DNA of 19,236 nucleotides from Peptoniphilaceae bacterium (GTDB lineage Bacteria > Bacillota > Clostridia > Tissierellales > Peptoniphilaceae): contig JASBZD010000013.1 of assembly GCA_029983595.1 (NCBI GenBank), forward strand, positions 1-19,236, read 5' to 3'. This document shows, piece by piece, positions 7,146-15,747 of this stretch. A model generated the notes under the pieces. That model saw nothing but the letters and a program-made list of their open reading frames with translations. It was not told the origin of the DNA and made no database searches. The first letter of the stretch is position 1; each line of letters starts with the position of its first letter. Made by a program: the position numbers and the translations under genes.

Positions 7146-8426
7146 TTATTCTTCTACTCTTTTTATTTTAGCACCTAAACCGCTAAATTTTTTAATTACA
7201 TCCTCATATCCTCTCTCAATATGGTATATATCATGAATATGAGTTTCACCCTCTGCTACTAGTCCAGCAAGAATTAATGCAGCTCCACAGCGTAAATCTG
7301 TCGCACGCACATCTGTACCTTGTAATTTAGATACTCCAGTTACCATTGCTGATCTATCTTTTATTTTTATATCTGCGCCCATTTTATTAAACTCATCTGC
7401 GTGCATAAATCGATTTTCAAATACCGTCTCCATTACGATATTTGTTTTATCGCACTGAGTCATCATCGCCATAAATTGGGCCTGCATATCTGTTGGAAAA
7501 CCTGGATATGGCAAAGTTTTAATATTTATACATTTTAACTCTTCTGGTCCTTTTACATGTATATTATCTTCTTCTTCAGTAATCTCACATCCTGCTTCTT
7601 CTAATTTTGAAATAACAGGTCTTAGGTGATCTGAAATTACATTTTCTACTACTACATCTCCACCAGTAATTGCCGCAGCAACCATAAAAGTACCAGCTTC
7701 AATACGGTCTGGAATTATCTGATGACGTGCTCCATGAAGTTTTTCTACTCCATCGATAATTATTGTATTAGTTCCAGCTCCCTTAATATTAGCCCCAAGT
7801 TTACGTAAAAAGTTAGATAAATCTACTATCTCCGGCTCCATAGCTGCATTTTCAATTATAGTACGTCCTTTAGCTAAAACGGCCGCCATCATAATATTCT
7901 CTGTAGCCCCTACTGAAGGAAAATCTAAATATACTTTATCTCCTACTAACTTTTCAGTATGAGCTAGAATATATGAATCTTCACCAGATTCTAAATCGCC
8001 ATAATGCTCTGTATATTCTACACCTAGAGCACTAAAACCTTTAAGATGAAGATCTATCGGACGAGCACCAATAGTACAACCTCCCGGCAAAGCACATTTA
8101 GCTTTACCAATACGCCCTAAAAGTGGCCCCATTACTAAAAATGAAGCTCTCATTTTATTCATTAGATCAAACTTGGTCTCATAAGTTTTTAGATTACTTG
8201 AGTTAATTCTTATAGTATGCTCATCTATATCTTCTACAGTAGCACCAAGAGCGCGAAGTACCTCGCATATTATTTCTACATCCTTAAGTCTAGGAACCTC
8301 TTCTAAAATGATATCTTCCGTCCCTAGAAGCGAAGCGGCAATAATAGGTAAAGTAGAGTTTTTAGCTCCACTTACTCTTACCCTTCCATTAAGTTTGCCA
8401 CTATTTTCTACTACTATTTTTTCCAA
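7146..8426 (-). CDS. murA: UDP-N-acetylglucosamine 1-carboxyvinyltransferase MurA
   Basis: MurA transfers enolpyruvyl from phosphoenolpyruvate to UDP-GlcNAc, the first committed step of peptidoglycan synthesis, in the cytosol. The 426-residue length is normal. Lys22 in SGAKNSTLP and Cys117 in ALPGGCTIGARPIDLHLKG are the conserved active-site positions. The Cys form is the fosfomycin-sensitive type. GFPTDMQAQFMAMM is also present. The start codon is TTG (8426-8424), supported by a strong GAGGGGG ribosome binding site (8440-8434) seven bases upstream and by the normal N-terminus MEKIVVENSGKLNGRV. It follows leuS by 34 bases. A nine-base inverted repeat joins the leuS stop to this start. It is the last gene of the operon. 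Confidence 0.97.
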   Translation of the reverse strand: MEKIVVENSGKLNGRVRVSGAKNSTLPIIAASLLGTEDIILEEVPRLKDVEIICEVLRALGATVEDIDEHTIRINSSNLKTYETKFDLMNKMRASFLVMGPLLGRIGKAKCALPGGCTIGARPIDLHLKGFSALGVEYTEHYGDLESGEDSYILAHTEKLVGDKVYLDFPSVGATENIMMAAVLAKGRTIIENAAMEPEIVDLSNFLRKLGANIKGAGTNTIIIDGVEKLHGARHQIIPDRIEAGTFMVAAAITGGDVVVENVISDHLRPVISKLEEAGCEITEEEDNIHVKGPEELKCINIKTLPYPGFPTDMQAQFMAMMTQCDKTNIVMETVFENRFMHADEFNKMGADIKIKDRSAMVTGVSKLQGTDVRATDLRCGAALILAGLVAEGETHIHDIYHIERGYEDVIKKFSGLGAKIKRVEE

Positions 8427-8461
8427 AGGAAATCCCCCTCTTTGTTTATTCTATTTCCTTT
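8425..8461 (-). repeat. Inverted repeat spanning the leuS stop and the murA start
   Basis: AAAGGAAAT (8461-8453 on the minus strand) pairs perfectly with ATTTCCTTT (8433-8425) around a 19-base loop. The loop holds the murA GAGGGGG site. The 3' arm takes in the first two bases of the murA TTG start, and the 5' arm takes in the last base of the leuS stop. It could couple murA initiation to leuS termination. Confidence 0.5.
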
Positions 8462-10872
8462 TATTTAACAACAATATTATATAGCTTTCCAGGAACGTAA
8501 ATTTCTTTTACGATATTTTTACCATCTAAAAGATTTTTACCTTCTTCTGATCCAAAAATAATATCTCTTATCTCATCTTGTGTAGCATCTTTAGAAGCAT
8601 TAACTTTCATCTTAACTTTTCCATTTATTTGAACTACATACTCAACTTCAGAAAGTACAGTTTTTTCCTCTTCATAAATAGGCCACATTGATTTAGTTAT
8701 TGGTCTATCAAATCCTGCTATTTCAAATAACTCCTCAGTAATATGAGGTGCTACTGGATTAAGTAAAATTAAATAAGTCTCTAGTTCTTTTTTATTAATT
8801 TCACCTTTTTTATTAATAGCATTTAATAAAGTCATAAGCTGTGCTATTGCTGTATTAAATTTTAAAGTTTCATAATCTTCAGTTACTTTTTTTATAGTCT
8901 GGTGGAATAATACTTCTAAATCAGAAGAATATTCATCACCATCTACTAGGATATTTTGTAAAGCCCAAACTCTATCTAAATATCTACGAGTACCGATAAG
9001 ACTCTCAGTAGACCAAGGTGCACTTTTTTCAAAATCCCCCATAAACATCTCATATGCACGTAATGTATCGGCACCATATTCATTAATAATATCATCAGGA
9101 TTTAATACATTTCCACGAGATTTACTCATTTTTCCGCCGTCAGAACCTAGTATCATACCATGAGAAGTACGCTTATTATAAGGTTCGTCATTAGGCACTA
9201 CTCCTATATCATATAGGAATTTATACCAAAATCTTGAATATAATAAATGCAGCGTAGTATGCTCCATTCCACCATTATACCAATCTACGCTCATAAAATA
9301 GTCTAAAGCTTCTTTACTTGCTAATTCTTTATCATTATGTGGATCTAGATATCTTAAAAAATACCAACTAGAACCAGCCCATTGTGGCATAGTATCAGTT
9401 TCACGCTGAGCAGGACCGCCACAGTGTGGGCAAGTAGTCTCTACCCAATCAGTCATCATAGCTATAGGTGAAGAACCATCATGAGATGGCTCATAATTTT
9501 CTACATCTGGTAATTCTAATGGAAGTTCTTCTTCTGGAACTGGCACTTGTCCACATTTTTCACAGTGAATAATAGGAATTGGCTCACCCCAATATCTTTG
9601 GCGAGAAAATACCCAGTCACGTAATTTATAATTTACCTTTTTAGTACCAATTTCATTATCTTCAGCATATTTAATAGCTTTCTCTATCGCATCTGATACA
9701 GAAAGCCCATCTAAAAATCCAGAATTTATCATAGTTCCAGTTTCTATATCAGTATGAGCAGCTTCATTTATATTTCCGCCATCTACTACTTCTAGAATTG
9801 GAAGTCCAAAAGTTTTAGCAAATTCGTAATCTCTTTCATCATGTCCTGGTACCGCCATAATAGCACCAGTTCCATAAGTTGAAAGTACATAATCTGAAAT
9901 CCAAACTGGAATCTTTTCATTTGAGAACGGGTTTATCGCTTTTAATCCCTTTAACTCTACCCCAGTTTTAGATTTACTCATCTCAGTACGCTCAAACTCT
10001 GATAAATGAGATACCTTTTCTTTATAAGAATCTACTTCATCAATATTTTCGATTCTATCTCTATATTTTTCAATTAGTTTATGCTCTGGTGCGATTACCA
10101 TATAAGTAGCACCAAAAATTGTATCTGGACGAGTTGTAAATACTCTTAGATAATCTTCTGTATCCTTCAATTTAAAATCTAACTCTGCACCAGTACTTTT
10201 GCCAATCCAATTAACCTGTTGGGCTTTAATTCTATCAAAGTAATCTACTTTATCAAGTCCGTCAATAAGTTTATCAGCATACTCAGTAATTTTAAGCATC
10301 CACTGACTTCTTACTTTTTGCTCTACTTCTTCACCGCATCTTTCACAGTGACCTTGGATTACTTCTTCATTTGCTAGCCCTACTTTACAAGATGGACACC
10401 AATTTATTGGCATTTCTGTTTTATATGCTAAACCATTTTTAAATAACTGAATAAAAATCCATTGAGTCCATTTATAATATTCTGGATCTGTCGTATTTAT
10501 TTCACGAGACCAGTCAAAACTCATACCCATTGATTTAATTTGTCGTTTAAAATTAGCTATATTCTTTTCAGTTACTATTCTAGGGTGGATACCAGTTTTT
10601 ATAGCATAGTTTTCAGTAGGAAGCCCAAATGCATCCCATCCCATAGGATATAAAACATTTTTTCCTTCTAGTCTTCTTTTTCTAGCTACTACATCTAATG
10701 CAGTATAAGGACGAGCATGACCTACATGAAGACCATCCCCAGAAGGATAAGGAAACTCCACTAGTAAATATGATTTTTCTTTATCTTTTTCTATTTTAGT
10801 CTCAAAAGTATGGTTAACATCCCAATACTCTTGCCACTTTTTTTCTACTTCTTTATGATTATACTCTCTCAT
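8461..10872 (-). CDS. leuS: Leucyl-tRNA synthetase LeuRS
   Basis: This class Ia synthetase charges tRNA(Leu) with leucine and hydrolyses misacylated products. Its 803 residues match the bacterial family. The HIGH-type motif is HVGH at 49-52, within PYPSGDGLHVGHARPY. The zinc-binding pairs are CPSC (159-162) and CERC (176-179). The editing domain contains TTRPDTIFGATY at 246-257 and GTGAIMAVPGHDERD. The KMSKS loop is GGKMSKSRGNV near residue 580. A C-terminal anticodon-binding and LeuRS tail follows. The ATG at 10872 has a TTGGAGAAT ribosome binding site. It starts 57 bases after gatB with no terminator or strong promoter between, so it is probably cotranscribed from the T-box promoter even though the T-box specifier is not a Leu codon. 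Confidence 0.98.
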   Translation of the reverse strand: MREYNHKEVEKKWQEYWDVNHTFETKIEKDKEKSYLLVEFPYPSGDGLHVGHARPYTALDVVARKRRLEGKNVLYPMGWDAFGLPTENYAIKTGIHPRIVTEKNIANFKRQIKSMGMSFDWSREINTTDPEYYKWTQWIFIQLFKNGLAYKTEMPINWCPSCKVGLANEEVIQGHCERCGEEVEQKVRSQWMLKITEYADKLIDGLDKVDYFDRIKAQQVNWIGKSTGAELDFKLKDTEDYLRVFTTRPDTIFGATYMVIAPEHKLIEKYRDRIENIDEVDSYKEKVSHLSEFERTEMSKSKTGVELKGLKAINPFSNEKIPVWISDYVLSTYGTGAIMAVPGHDERDYEFAKTFGLPILEVVDGGNINEAAHTDIETGTMINSGFLDGLSVSDAIEKAIKYAEDNEIGTKKVNYKLRDWVFSRQRYWGEPIPIIHCEKCGQVPVPEEELPLELPDVENYEPSHDGSSPIAMMTDWVETTCPHCGGPAQRETDTMPQWAGSSWYFLRYLDPHNDKELASKEALDYFMSVDWYNGGMEHTTLHLLYSRFWYKFLYDIGVVPNDEPYNKRTSHGMILGSDGGKMSKSRGNVLNPDDIINEYGADTLRAYEMFMGDFEKSAPWSTESLIGTRRYLDRVWALQNILVDGDEYSSDLEVLFHQTIKKVTEDYETLKFNTAIAQLMTLLNAINKKGEINKKELETYLILLNPVAPHITEELFEIAGFDRPITKSMWPIYEEEKTVLSEVEYVVQINGKVKMKVNASKDATQDEIRDIIFGSEEGKNLLDGKNIVKEIYVPGKLYNIVVK

Positions 10873-10929
10873 TTATTCTCCAATCTAATAATGCATATCT
10901 ATAAATAGAAATACCCAATTAAATTATAT

Positions 10930-12354
10930 TTATATTTTTTCTTTAATAAGTTCAATAATTACTTGTGGGTTAGCTTTTCCGCGTGTAGCACCCATTACTC
11001 CCCCGATAATAGACTGTACAGCTTTTTCATTTCCAGATTTATATTCTTCTACTGCTTTTTTATTTTTAGATAATACATCATCTAAAATAGCAGAAAGTTC
11101 ATTTTTGTCGCTGATTTGTTCTAAATCTTCAGATTGTATATAAGAAGATATATCAATAGAAGGATCATTCCATACTGCATCTATAATTTTTTTAGCTGCA
11201 CTTAGGTTAATTTTTCCGCTTTCTAAGTTTTTTACCACTTCTGTAAGTTTAGATGCCTCAAATGGAACTTTAAAGTTTTCTAAATCAGCAAGTCTAAATA
11301 TTTCAGTAGTTATTAAGTTAGATACAAGTTTATAATCTTCTACTCCATTAGATGCTTTTTCAAAAAATTCAGCTAATTCTTTAGATGTAACTAGTTTTTC
11401 AGCATCATATTCTGTGATCTTAAATTCTTTTACATATCTATTTTTTCTTTCATCTGGAAGCTCTGGCATATCTTTTCTTATAGATTCTATCTTTTCATCA
11501 GAAATTACTATAGGTTGTAAATCTGGATCTGGAGTATATCTATAATCAGTAGCAGTTTCTTTACGTCTCATCGAGAAAGTCTTTTTAGTATCTTGGTTAT
11601 ATCCGCGAGTTTCTTGGAATAACTCTTCGCCTTTTTCTAGTGCATTTATTTGACGATTTGCTTCATATTCGATAGCTGATTTAATAGATTGATAAGAGTT
11701 CATATTTTTCATCTCAACTCTTGTGCCTAGTTTTTCATCGCCTTTTTTGCGAACAGATAAGTTTACATCAGCTCTGAAAGATCCTTCATTCATCTTAGCT
11801 TCAGAAACTCCTGCATATATCATATGTGCTCTAAGTTTTTGTAGATAAGCTATAACTTCTTCAGCACTATTTAAATCAGGTTTTGAAACTATTTCTACAA
11901 GTGGCATACTAGAACGGTTATTATCTACTAGTGAGCCTACTCCCTCTTCGTGAACTAGCTTTCCAGCATCTTCTTCAATATGAATTCTCTCAATTCTTAT
12001 TCTTTTAGAGCCTTCGCTAGTTTCTATATCTAGATATCCATCATGGCAAATTGGGTTATCTCCTTGTGAAATCTGATATCCACGTCCTAAATCTGGATAG
12101 AAATAGTTTTTACGCTCTTGACGACCGCGTCTAGTAATTTCACAGTTAGTCGCAAGACCTGCTTTTATAGCTTTATTTACTACTTCTTCATTTAAAACTG
12201 GAACAGCCCCTGGAAGCCCCATACATACAGGACAAGTATTTTCATTAGGATCTGACCCAAACTCAGTAGAGCAGCTGCAGAAAATTTTTGATTTTGTATT
12301 TAGTTCGCAGTGCACCTCAAGTCCCATTACTATTTCATAATCTTGTTGTGACAA
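10930..12354 (-). CDS. gatB: Asp/Glu-tRNA(Asn/Gln) amidotransferase subunit GatB
   Basis: GatB binds misacylated Asp-tRNA(Asn) or Glu-tRNA(Gln), phosphorylates the side-chain carboxylate with ATP, and amidates it with ammonia normally channelled from GatA. The 474-residue length is normal. Visible are the metal/ATP core GLEVHCEL (Glu13, His15), the zinc cysteines 26, 28, 41 and 44, RKNYFYPD at 81-88 and HIEEDAGK at 125-132. The C-terminal GatB/YqeY tail ends with GKANPQVIIELIKEKI. Several signature positions differ from the usual family: LGRGYQISQ where LPKAYQISQ is common, DNNRSSMP for D(L/F)NRxGxP, and Ala195 where Cys is common. The start is TTG at 12354 with AAGGAGG inside the last gatA codons, so the two are coupled. 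Confidence 0.95.
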   Translation of the reverse strand: MSQQDYEIVMGLEVHCELNTKSKIFCSCSTEFGSDPNENTCPVCMGLPGAVPVLNEEVVNKAIKAGLATNCEITRRGRQERKNYFYPDLGRGYQISQGDNPICHDGYLDIETSEGSKRIRIERIHIEEDAGKLVHEEGVGSLVDNNRSSMPLVEIVSKPDLNSAEEVIAYLQKLRAHMIYAGVSEAKMNEGSFRADVNLSVRKKGDEKLGTRVEMKNMNSYQSIKSAIEYEANRQINALEKGEELFQETRGYNQDTKKTFSMRRKETATDYRYTPDPDLQPIVISDEKIESIRKDMPELPDERKNRYVKEFKITEYDAEKLVTSKELAEFFEKASNGVEDYKLVSNLITTEIFRLADLENFKVPFEASKLTEVVKNLESGKINLSAAKKIIDAVWNDPSIDISSYIQSEDLEQISDKNELSAILDDVLSKNKKAVEEYKSGNEKAVQSIIGGVMGATRGKANPQVIIELIKEKI

Positions 12355-12356
12355 TT

Positions 12357-13535
12357 TTAGGCCTCCTTAATATTTTTTATAATTTCTTTACCAAGACTTA
12401 AAAGTCTCTTGTCATTAAATTCTTTAGTAATTAAAAGTATACCATCATCATTAAATGGAATAGAAAGTGATGGAAGTCCAGCTAATTTTACTGCTGTAGT
12501 ATAATGTAGACTTATTGGAGCTACTAAAAACTCATATTTTTCAAATATTTTATCAAAGTTTTCTTTTATCATAGTTCTAGCTTTCATAGCTTGAACATAA
12601 TAGTTTTGGAAATTTTCTCCACTTAGTACAAAGTTACCAAACATTATTTTTTCTTGGACATCTATTCCCATTCCCTCTGATCTAGAGTTTTTATAAAGCT
12701 CATCAAAGTTAGAATAGTTTTCTGATCTATGACCTAGACCTATTCCATCAATTTTTTCCATATTTGTAGCAAACTCACCAGCTGATAAAATCTCAAAAGT
12801 TGGAAGAGCATATTTTATATTTTCCATAACTTCTGACTTAATATTTAGGCTAGTATTTTTTAATGCAGCTGACTCATCTTTAAAATCTCCAGTTATATCT
12901 AATTCAGCTAAAGTAATATCTTCTAGATCTATATTTTCATATTCACTAAAATCTATATCTAAATCAAATGTATTTCCATCTCTTTTATCTTTTCCAATAA
13001 TTATAGATGCAGCTTTTTTTAGATCGTCATATTCTTTAGAAATAACAGCTATTTTTTCTATAGAACCTGCTTGTAAAAATACTCCATATCTAGATGCTAA
13101 TCCATAAGTTGGTGAATAAGAATAAAGATTATATTCGTTAGCCCCTAGATGGAAATATCCTTTTGCAGCAGTAGTAAGTCCAATAATTCCCTCGCCTTTA
13201 GATACTGCGATATTAGTTCCAAAACTAGTTTCAGTTTTTCCTACCCCAAATTCATCAGATATAGTTTTTCCTAGGATAACTCCGCCATTTTCTTTAAATC
13301 TCTCTATTACTGTAGCGTCAAATGGTGGAATATAATCTCTTAAAGCCTCAGAGTTACAAGTAGTTCTAATTCCTTTAGTAGAAATATTATCTGAAACTAC
13401 TAATGGGATAGGGTTCTCGATATTTTCTAACTCTTTTAGAGCCTCATCTTTACAAATTGTTCTAAAATAAGGAGTCTCTTTATTTTCTTTTTCTACTAAA
13501 TCAAAATATTCTTCAAATTTTTTAATATCTGTCAT
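12357..13535 (-). CDS. gatA: GatA-like subunit lacking the amidase catalytic triad
   Basis: This GatA homologue has only 392 residues against ~485 for working enzymes. Retained structural blocks are ISTKGIRTTCNSEAL, PPFDATVIERFKENGGVILGK, SPTYGLASRYGVFLQAGS, DGIGLGHRSENYSNFDELY, SRSEGMGIDVQEKIMFG and KLAGLPSLSIP. The catalytic Lys of the usual IKDN motif is Ser48 (VVSDN). The signature loop GGSSGGSAAA with the cis-Ser, and the nucleophile region GSDTGGSIRQP, are missing and replaced by unrelated sequence around residues 113-140. About 20 residues before LAGLP and the GLQFIG block are also gone. The N-terminus is short too. The frame is intact and well placed, with AAGGAG before the ATG, ten bases after aspS. 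I infer a scaffold or pseudoenzyme rather than a glutaminase; it is not decayed. Confidence 0.88.
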   Translation of the reverse strand: MTDIKKFEEYFDLVEKENKETPYFRTICKDEALKELENIENPIPLVVSDNISTKGIRTTCNSEALRDYIPPFDATVIERFKENGGVILGKTISDEFGVGKTETSFGTNIAVSKGEGIIGLTTAAKGYFHLGANEYNLYSYSPTYGLASRYGVFLQAGSIEKIAVISKEYDDLKKAASIIIGKDKRDGNTFDLDIDFSEYENIDLEDITLAELDITGDFKDESAALKNTSLNIKSEVMENIKYALPTFEILSAGEFATNMEKIDGIGLGHRSENYSNFDELYKNSRSEGMGIDVQEKIMFGNFVLSGENFQNYYVQAMKARTMIKENFDKIFEKYEFLVAPISLHYTTAVKLAGLPSLSIPFNDDGILLITKEFNDKRLLSLGKEIIKNIKEA

Positions 13536-13545
13536 TTTTTACTCC

Positions 13546-15639
13546 TTATTCTTCTATTATAGTAGGTACTAAAACATATCCTTCATATGAAGGTACACCT
13601 TCTAGTAACTCTTCTCTAGTAAATTCTTTTTTAACTTCATCTTTTCTAAAACTATTTTCAATAGGGAAAATATTTACTGTCTCTTCATAGTTAGAAAGAT
13701 CTAGCCTTCTAAGTTCTTCAGTAGTTTCTTTCATCATATCTATATAGTTTTTAAATATAACTTTAGAAGACTCATCTATATTAAGCATTGACATATCAGC
13801 TAGATTTTCTAGAGATATTTCAGCTTTTTTCTCAATAGACTCATGCATCCCAGTAATATAATTACCTTCTTCATCTACAGTAATAAGACCAAGCTCTTCA
13901 AGCTGGATATCTGCTACTTTAGATGGAGCTTCAGTTAATAGACATTCTGCTTCTCTATTTTTTGGGAAAGCTATAACTTCACGGATAGAATCTTCTTTAG
14001 CCATAAGCATAACTAATCTATCTAACCCAAACGCAAATCCACCATGAGGAGGAGTACCATATTTAAATGCTTCAAGAATATGTGAGAAACGTGAGTTAAT
14101 TTCTTCATCTGAAAGACCAATTACTTGAAACATTTTTTCTTGTAAATCTCTATCGTAGATTCTTATAGAACCAGAACCTAGTTCTACCCCATTTAGAACA
14201 AAGTCATAAGCTTGTGCTCTGACTTTTGAAAGATCAGTATCAAGATATTCTAAATCTTCTATTTTTGGCATAGTAAATGGATGGTGCATAGCATCGTATT
14301 TTCCATGCTCATCTGACCATTCAAATTGTGGGAAATCTATAATTATATTAAATTTAAACTCGTCTTTTTTTCTTAGACCAAGCTTATCTGCAATATATAA
14401 TCTAAGCCCACCTAAAACTCTATAAGTCATATCAACTGAATCTGCAGAGAAAATAAGCATATCCCCAGGTTCTACACCCATTTTATCTAATAAGGCATCC
14501 ATATCCTCTTTAGAAAAATATTTATCTAATATAGTACGTAGATTTCCGTCATTGTCGATAGCTATCCACGCCATACCCTTAGCGCCCCAGTTTATCGCCT
14601 CTTCAGTAAGTTCTTCTATCTCAGTACGAGTAAAGCTATTTCCACCTTTAATATTAATCGAGCGAACTGTTCCATTGTTTTTTAGAGCGTCAGTAAATAC
14701 TTTAAAGCTAGAGTTTTTTACTTCTTCAGTAACATCAACTATCTCTAATCCAAAACGAGTATCAGGCTTATCAGATCCATATCTATCCATAGCATCTTGA
14801 TAAGTTAAAACTTCAAAGTCTTCTTTTATATCAATATCTAAAACATCTCTAAAAATCTTTTTAAATAGCTTCTCAATTATTACTAAAATCTCTGGTTCAG
14901 ATAAGAAAGAAGTCTCAATATCGACTTGGGTAAATTCTGGCTGTCTATCAGCTCTTAAGTCCTCATCTCTAAAGCATCTAGCTACTTGATAATATCTATC
15001 AAACCCAGAAACCATAAGGATTTGTTTGAAAACTTGTGGAGACTGAGGAAGTGCATAAAACTCTCCTTGGTGAACACGAGATGGAACTAGATAATCTCTC
15101 GCGCCTTCTGGAGTAGATTTTGTTAAGATAGGAGTTTCTACCTCTACAAACTCATTTTCCTCAAGATATTCACGCACACTTTTTAAAACTCTATTTCTTA
15201 AAAGTAGGTTTTCGTACATCTTAGGACGGCGTAAATCGATATAACGATATTTCATTCTAAGATCTTCTCTTACATCGATATTATCCTCCACTGGAAAAGG
15301 AATTGGTGCTGATTTAGATAAAATTTCTATATCACAAGCACGTAGCTCTACAGTACCTGTAGGGATACGAGGGTTATAAGTTTCCTCATCTCTTTCTTCT
15401 ACCACACCTTTTACAGCTATAACAAACTCATTACGTAGTCTTTCAATGTCAGAATATATCTCTTTATTAAACTCTGATTCATTAAATACCACCTGAGATA
15501 CACCAGTTTTATCACGTAAGTCAATAAAAATAACCCCGCCCATATCTCTTACAGTATGAACCCAGCCACTTAAAACAGCTTCTTTATCAATATCTGCTTC
15601 ACTAATTCTTCCGCAGTAATGCGTTCTTTTAAACTTCAT
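13546..15639 (-). CDS. aspS: Aspartyl-tRNA synthetase fused to GatC
   Basis: The 697-residue product is about 100 longer than bacterial AspRS. Residues 1-~585 form a complete class IIb AspRS. These comprise an anticodon-binding OB fold (GWVHTVRDMGGVIFIDLRD), motif 2 FRDEDLRADRQPEFTQ, a GAD insertion, and motif 3 GFAFGLDRL with the usual end IAFPKNREAECLLTEAP. After a short linker, residues ~605-697 read as GatC, with ISLENLADMSML, a helical segment, FRKDEV, then LLEGVPSYEGYVLVPTIIEE. GatC holds GatA and GatB together. Position 33 is Met where discriminating enzymes often have Leu and some non-discriminating ones His, so tRNA specificity is not settled by sequence. The ATG at 15639 has AAAAAGGAG upstream. 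Expression is controlled by the T-box leader. Confidence 0.95.
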   Translation of the reverse strand: MKFKRTHYCGRISEADIDKEAVLSGWVHTVRDMGGVIFIDLRDKTGVSQVVFNESEFNKEIYSDIERLRNEFVIAVKGVVEERDEETYNPRIPTGTVELRACDIEILSKSAPIPFPVEDNIDVREDLRMKYRYIDLRRPKMYENLLLRNRVLKSVREYLEENEFVEVETPILTKSTPEGARDYLVPSRVHQGEFYALPQSPQVFKQILMVSGFDRYYQVARCFRDEDLRADRQPEFTQVDIETSFLSEPEILVIIEKLFKKIFRDVLDIDIKEDFEVLTYQDAMDRYGSDKPDTRFGLEIVDVTEEVKNSSFKVFTDALKNNGTVRSINIKGGNSFTRTEIEELTEEAINWGAKGMAWIAIDNDGNLRTILDKYFSKEDMDALLDKMGVEPGDMLIFSADSVDMTYRVLGGLRLYIADKLGLRKKDEFKFNIIIDFPQFEWSDEHGKYDAMHHPFTMPKIEDLEYLDTDLSKVRAQAYDFVLNGVELGSGSIRIYDRDLQEKMFQVIGLSDEEINSRFSHILEAFKYGTPPHGGFAFGLDRLVMLMAKEDSIREVIAFPKNREAECLLTEAPSKVADIQLEELGLITVDEEGNYITGMHESIEKKAEISLENLADMSMLNIDESSKVIFKNYIDMMKETTEELRRLDLSNYEETVNIFPIENSFRKDEVKKEFTREELLEGVPSYEGYVLVPTIIEE

Positions 15640-15712
15640 ATTAACTCCTTTTTAATACAAAATGTAAACTAAAATTTTTACATATAGATGGCAATACTTA
15701 AATTTTTATAAT

Positions 15713-15747
15713 AAAAAAACCTCCGTCACTATATAAGGGACGAAGGT
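15713..15747 (-). terminator. T-box conditional terminator
   Basis: On the minus strand ACCTTCGTC (15747-15739) pairs with GACGGAGGT (15727-15719), one pair being G-U, followed by seven U residues (15719-15713). The 5' arm overlaps the sequence that would pair in the T-box antiterminator, as expected for transcriptional control. Confidence 0.9.

Noticed and set aside
12957..13250. The shortened GatA could be a frameshift or assembly artefact
   Set aside because: I examined the bases around the missing motifs. No alternative frame encodes the GGSSGGS or GSDTGGS loops, the catalytic Lys is also changed at a separate site, and flanking conserved blocks stay in one frame.
14552..14800. Plus-strand open frame inside aspS
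   Set aside because: It is opposite the conserved GAD domain of AspRS and reflects codon bias on the real strand.
15662..15683. Inverted repeat ATGTAAA/TTTACAT between the T-box terminator and aspS
   Set aside because: It is short, AT-only apart from one G-C pair, and expected by chance at this composition; no defined role can be supported.
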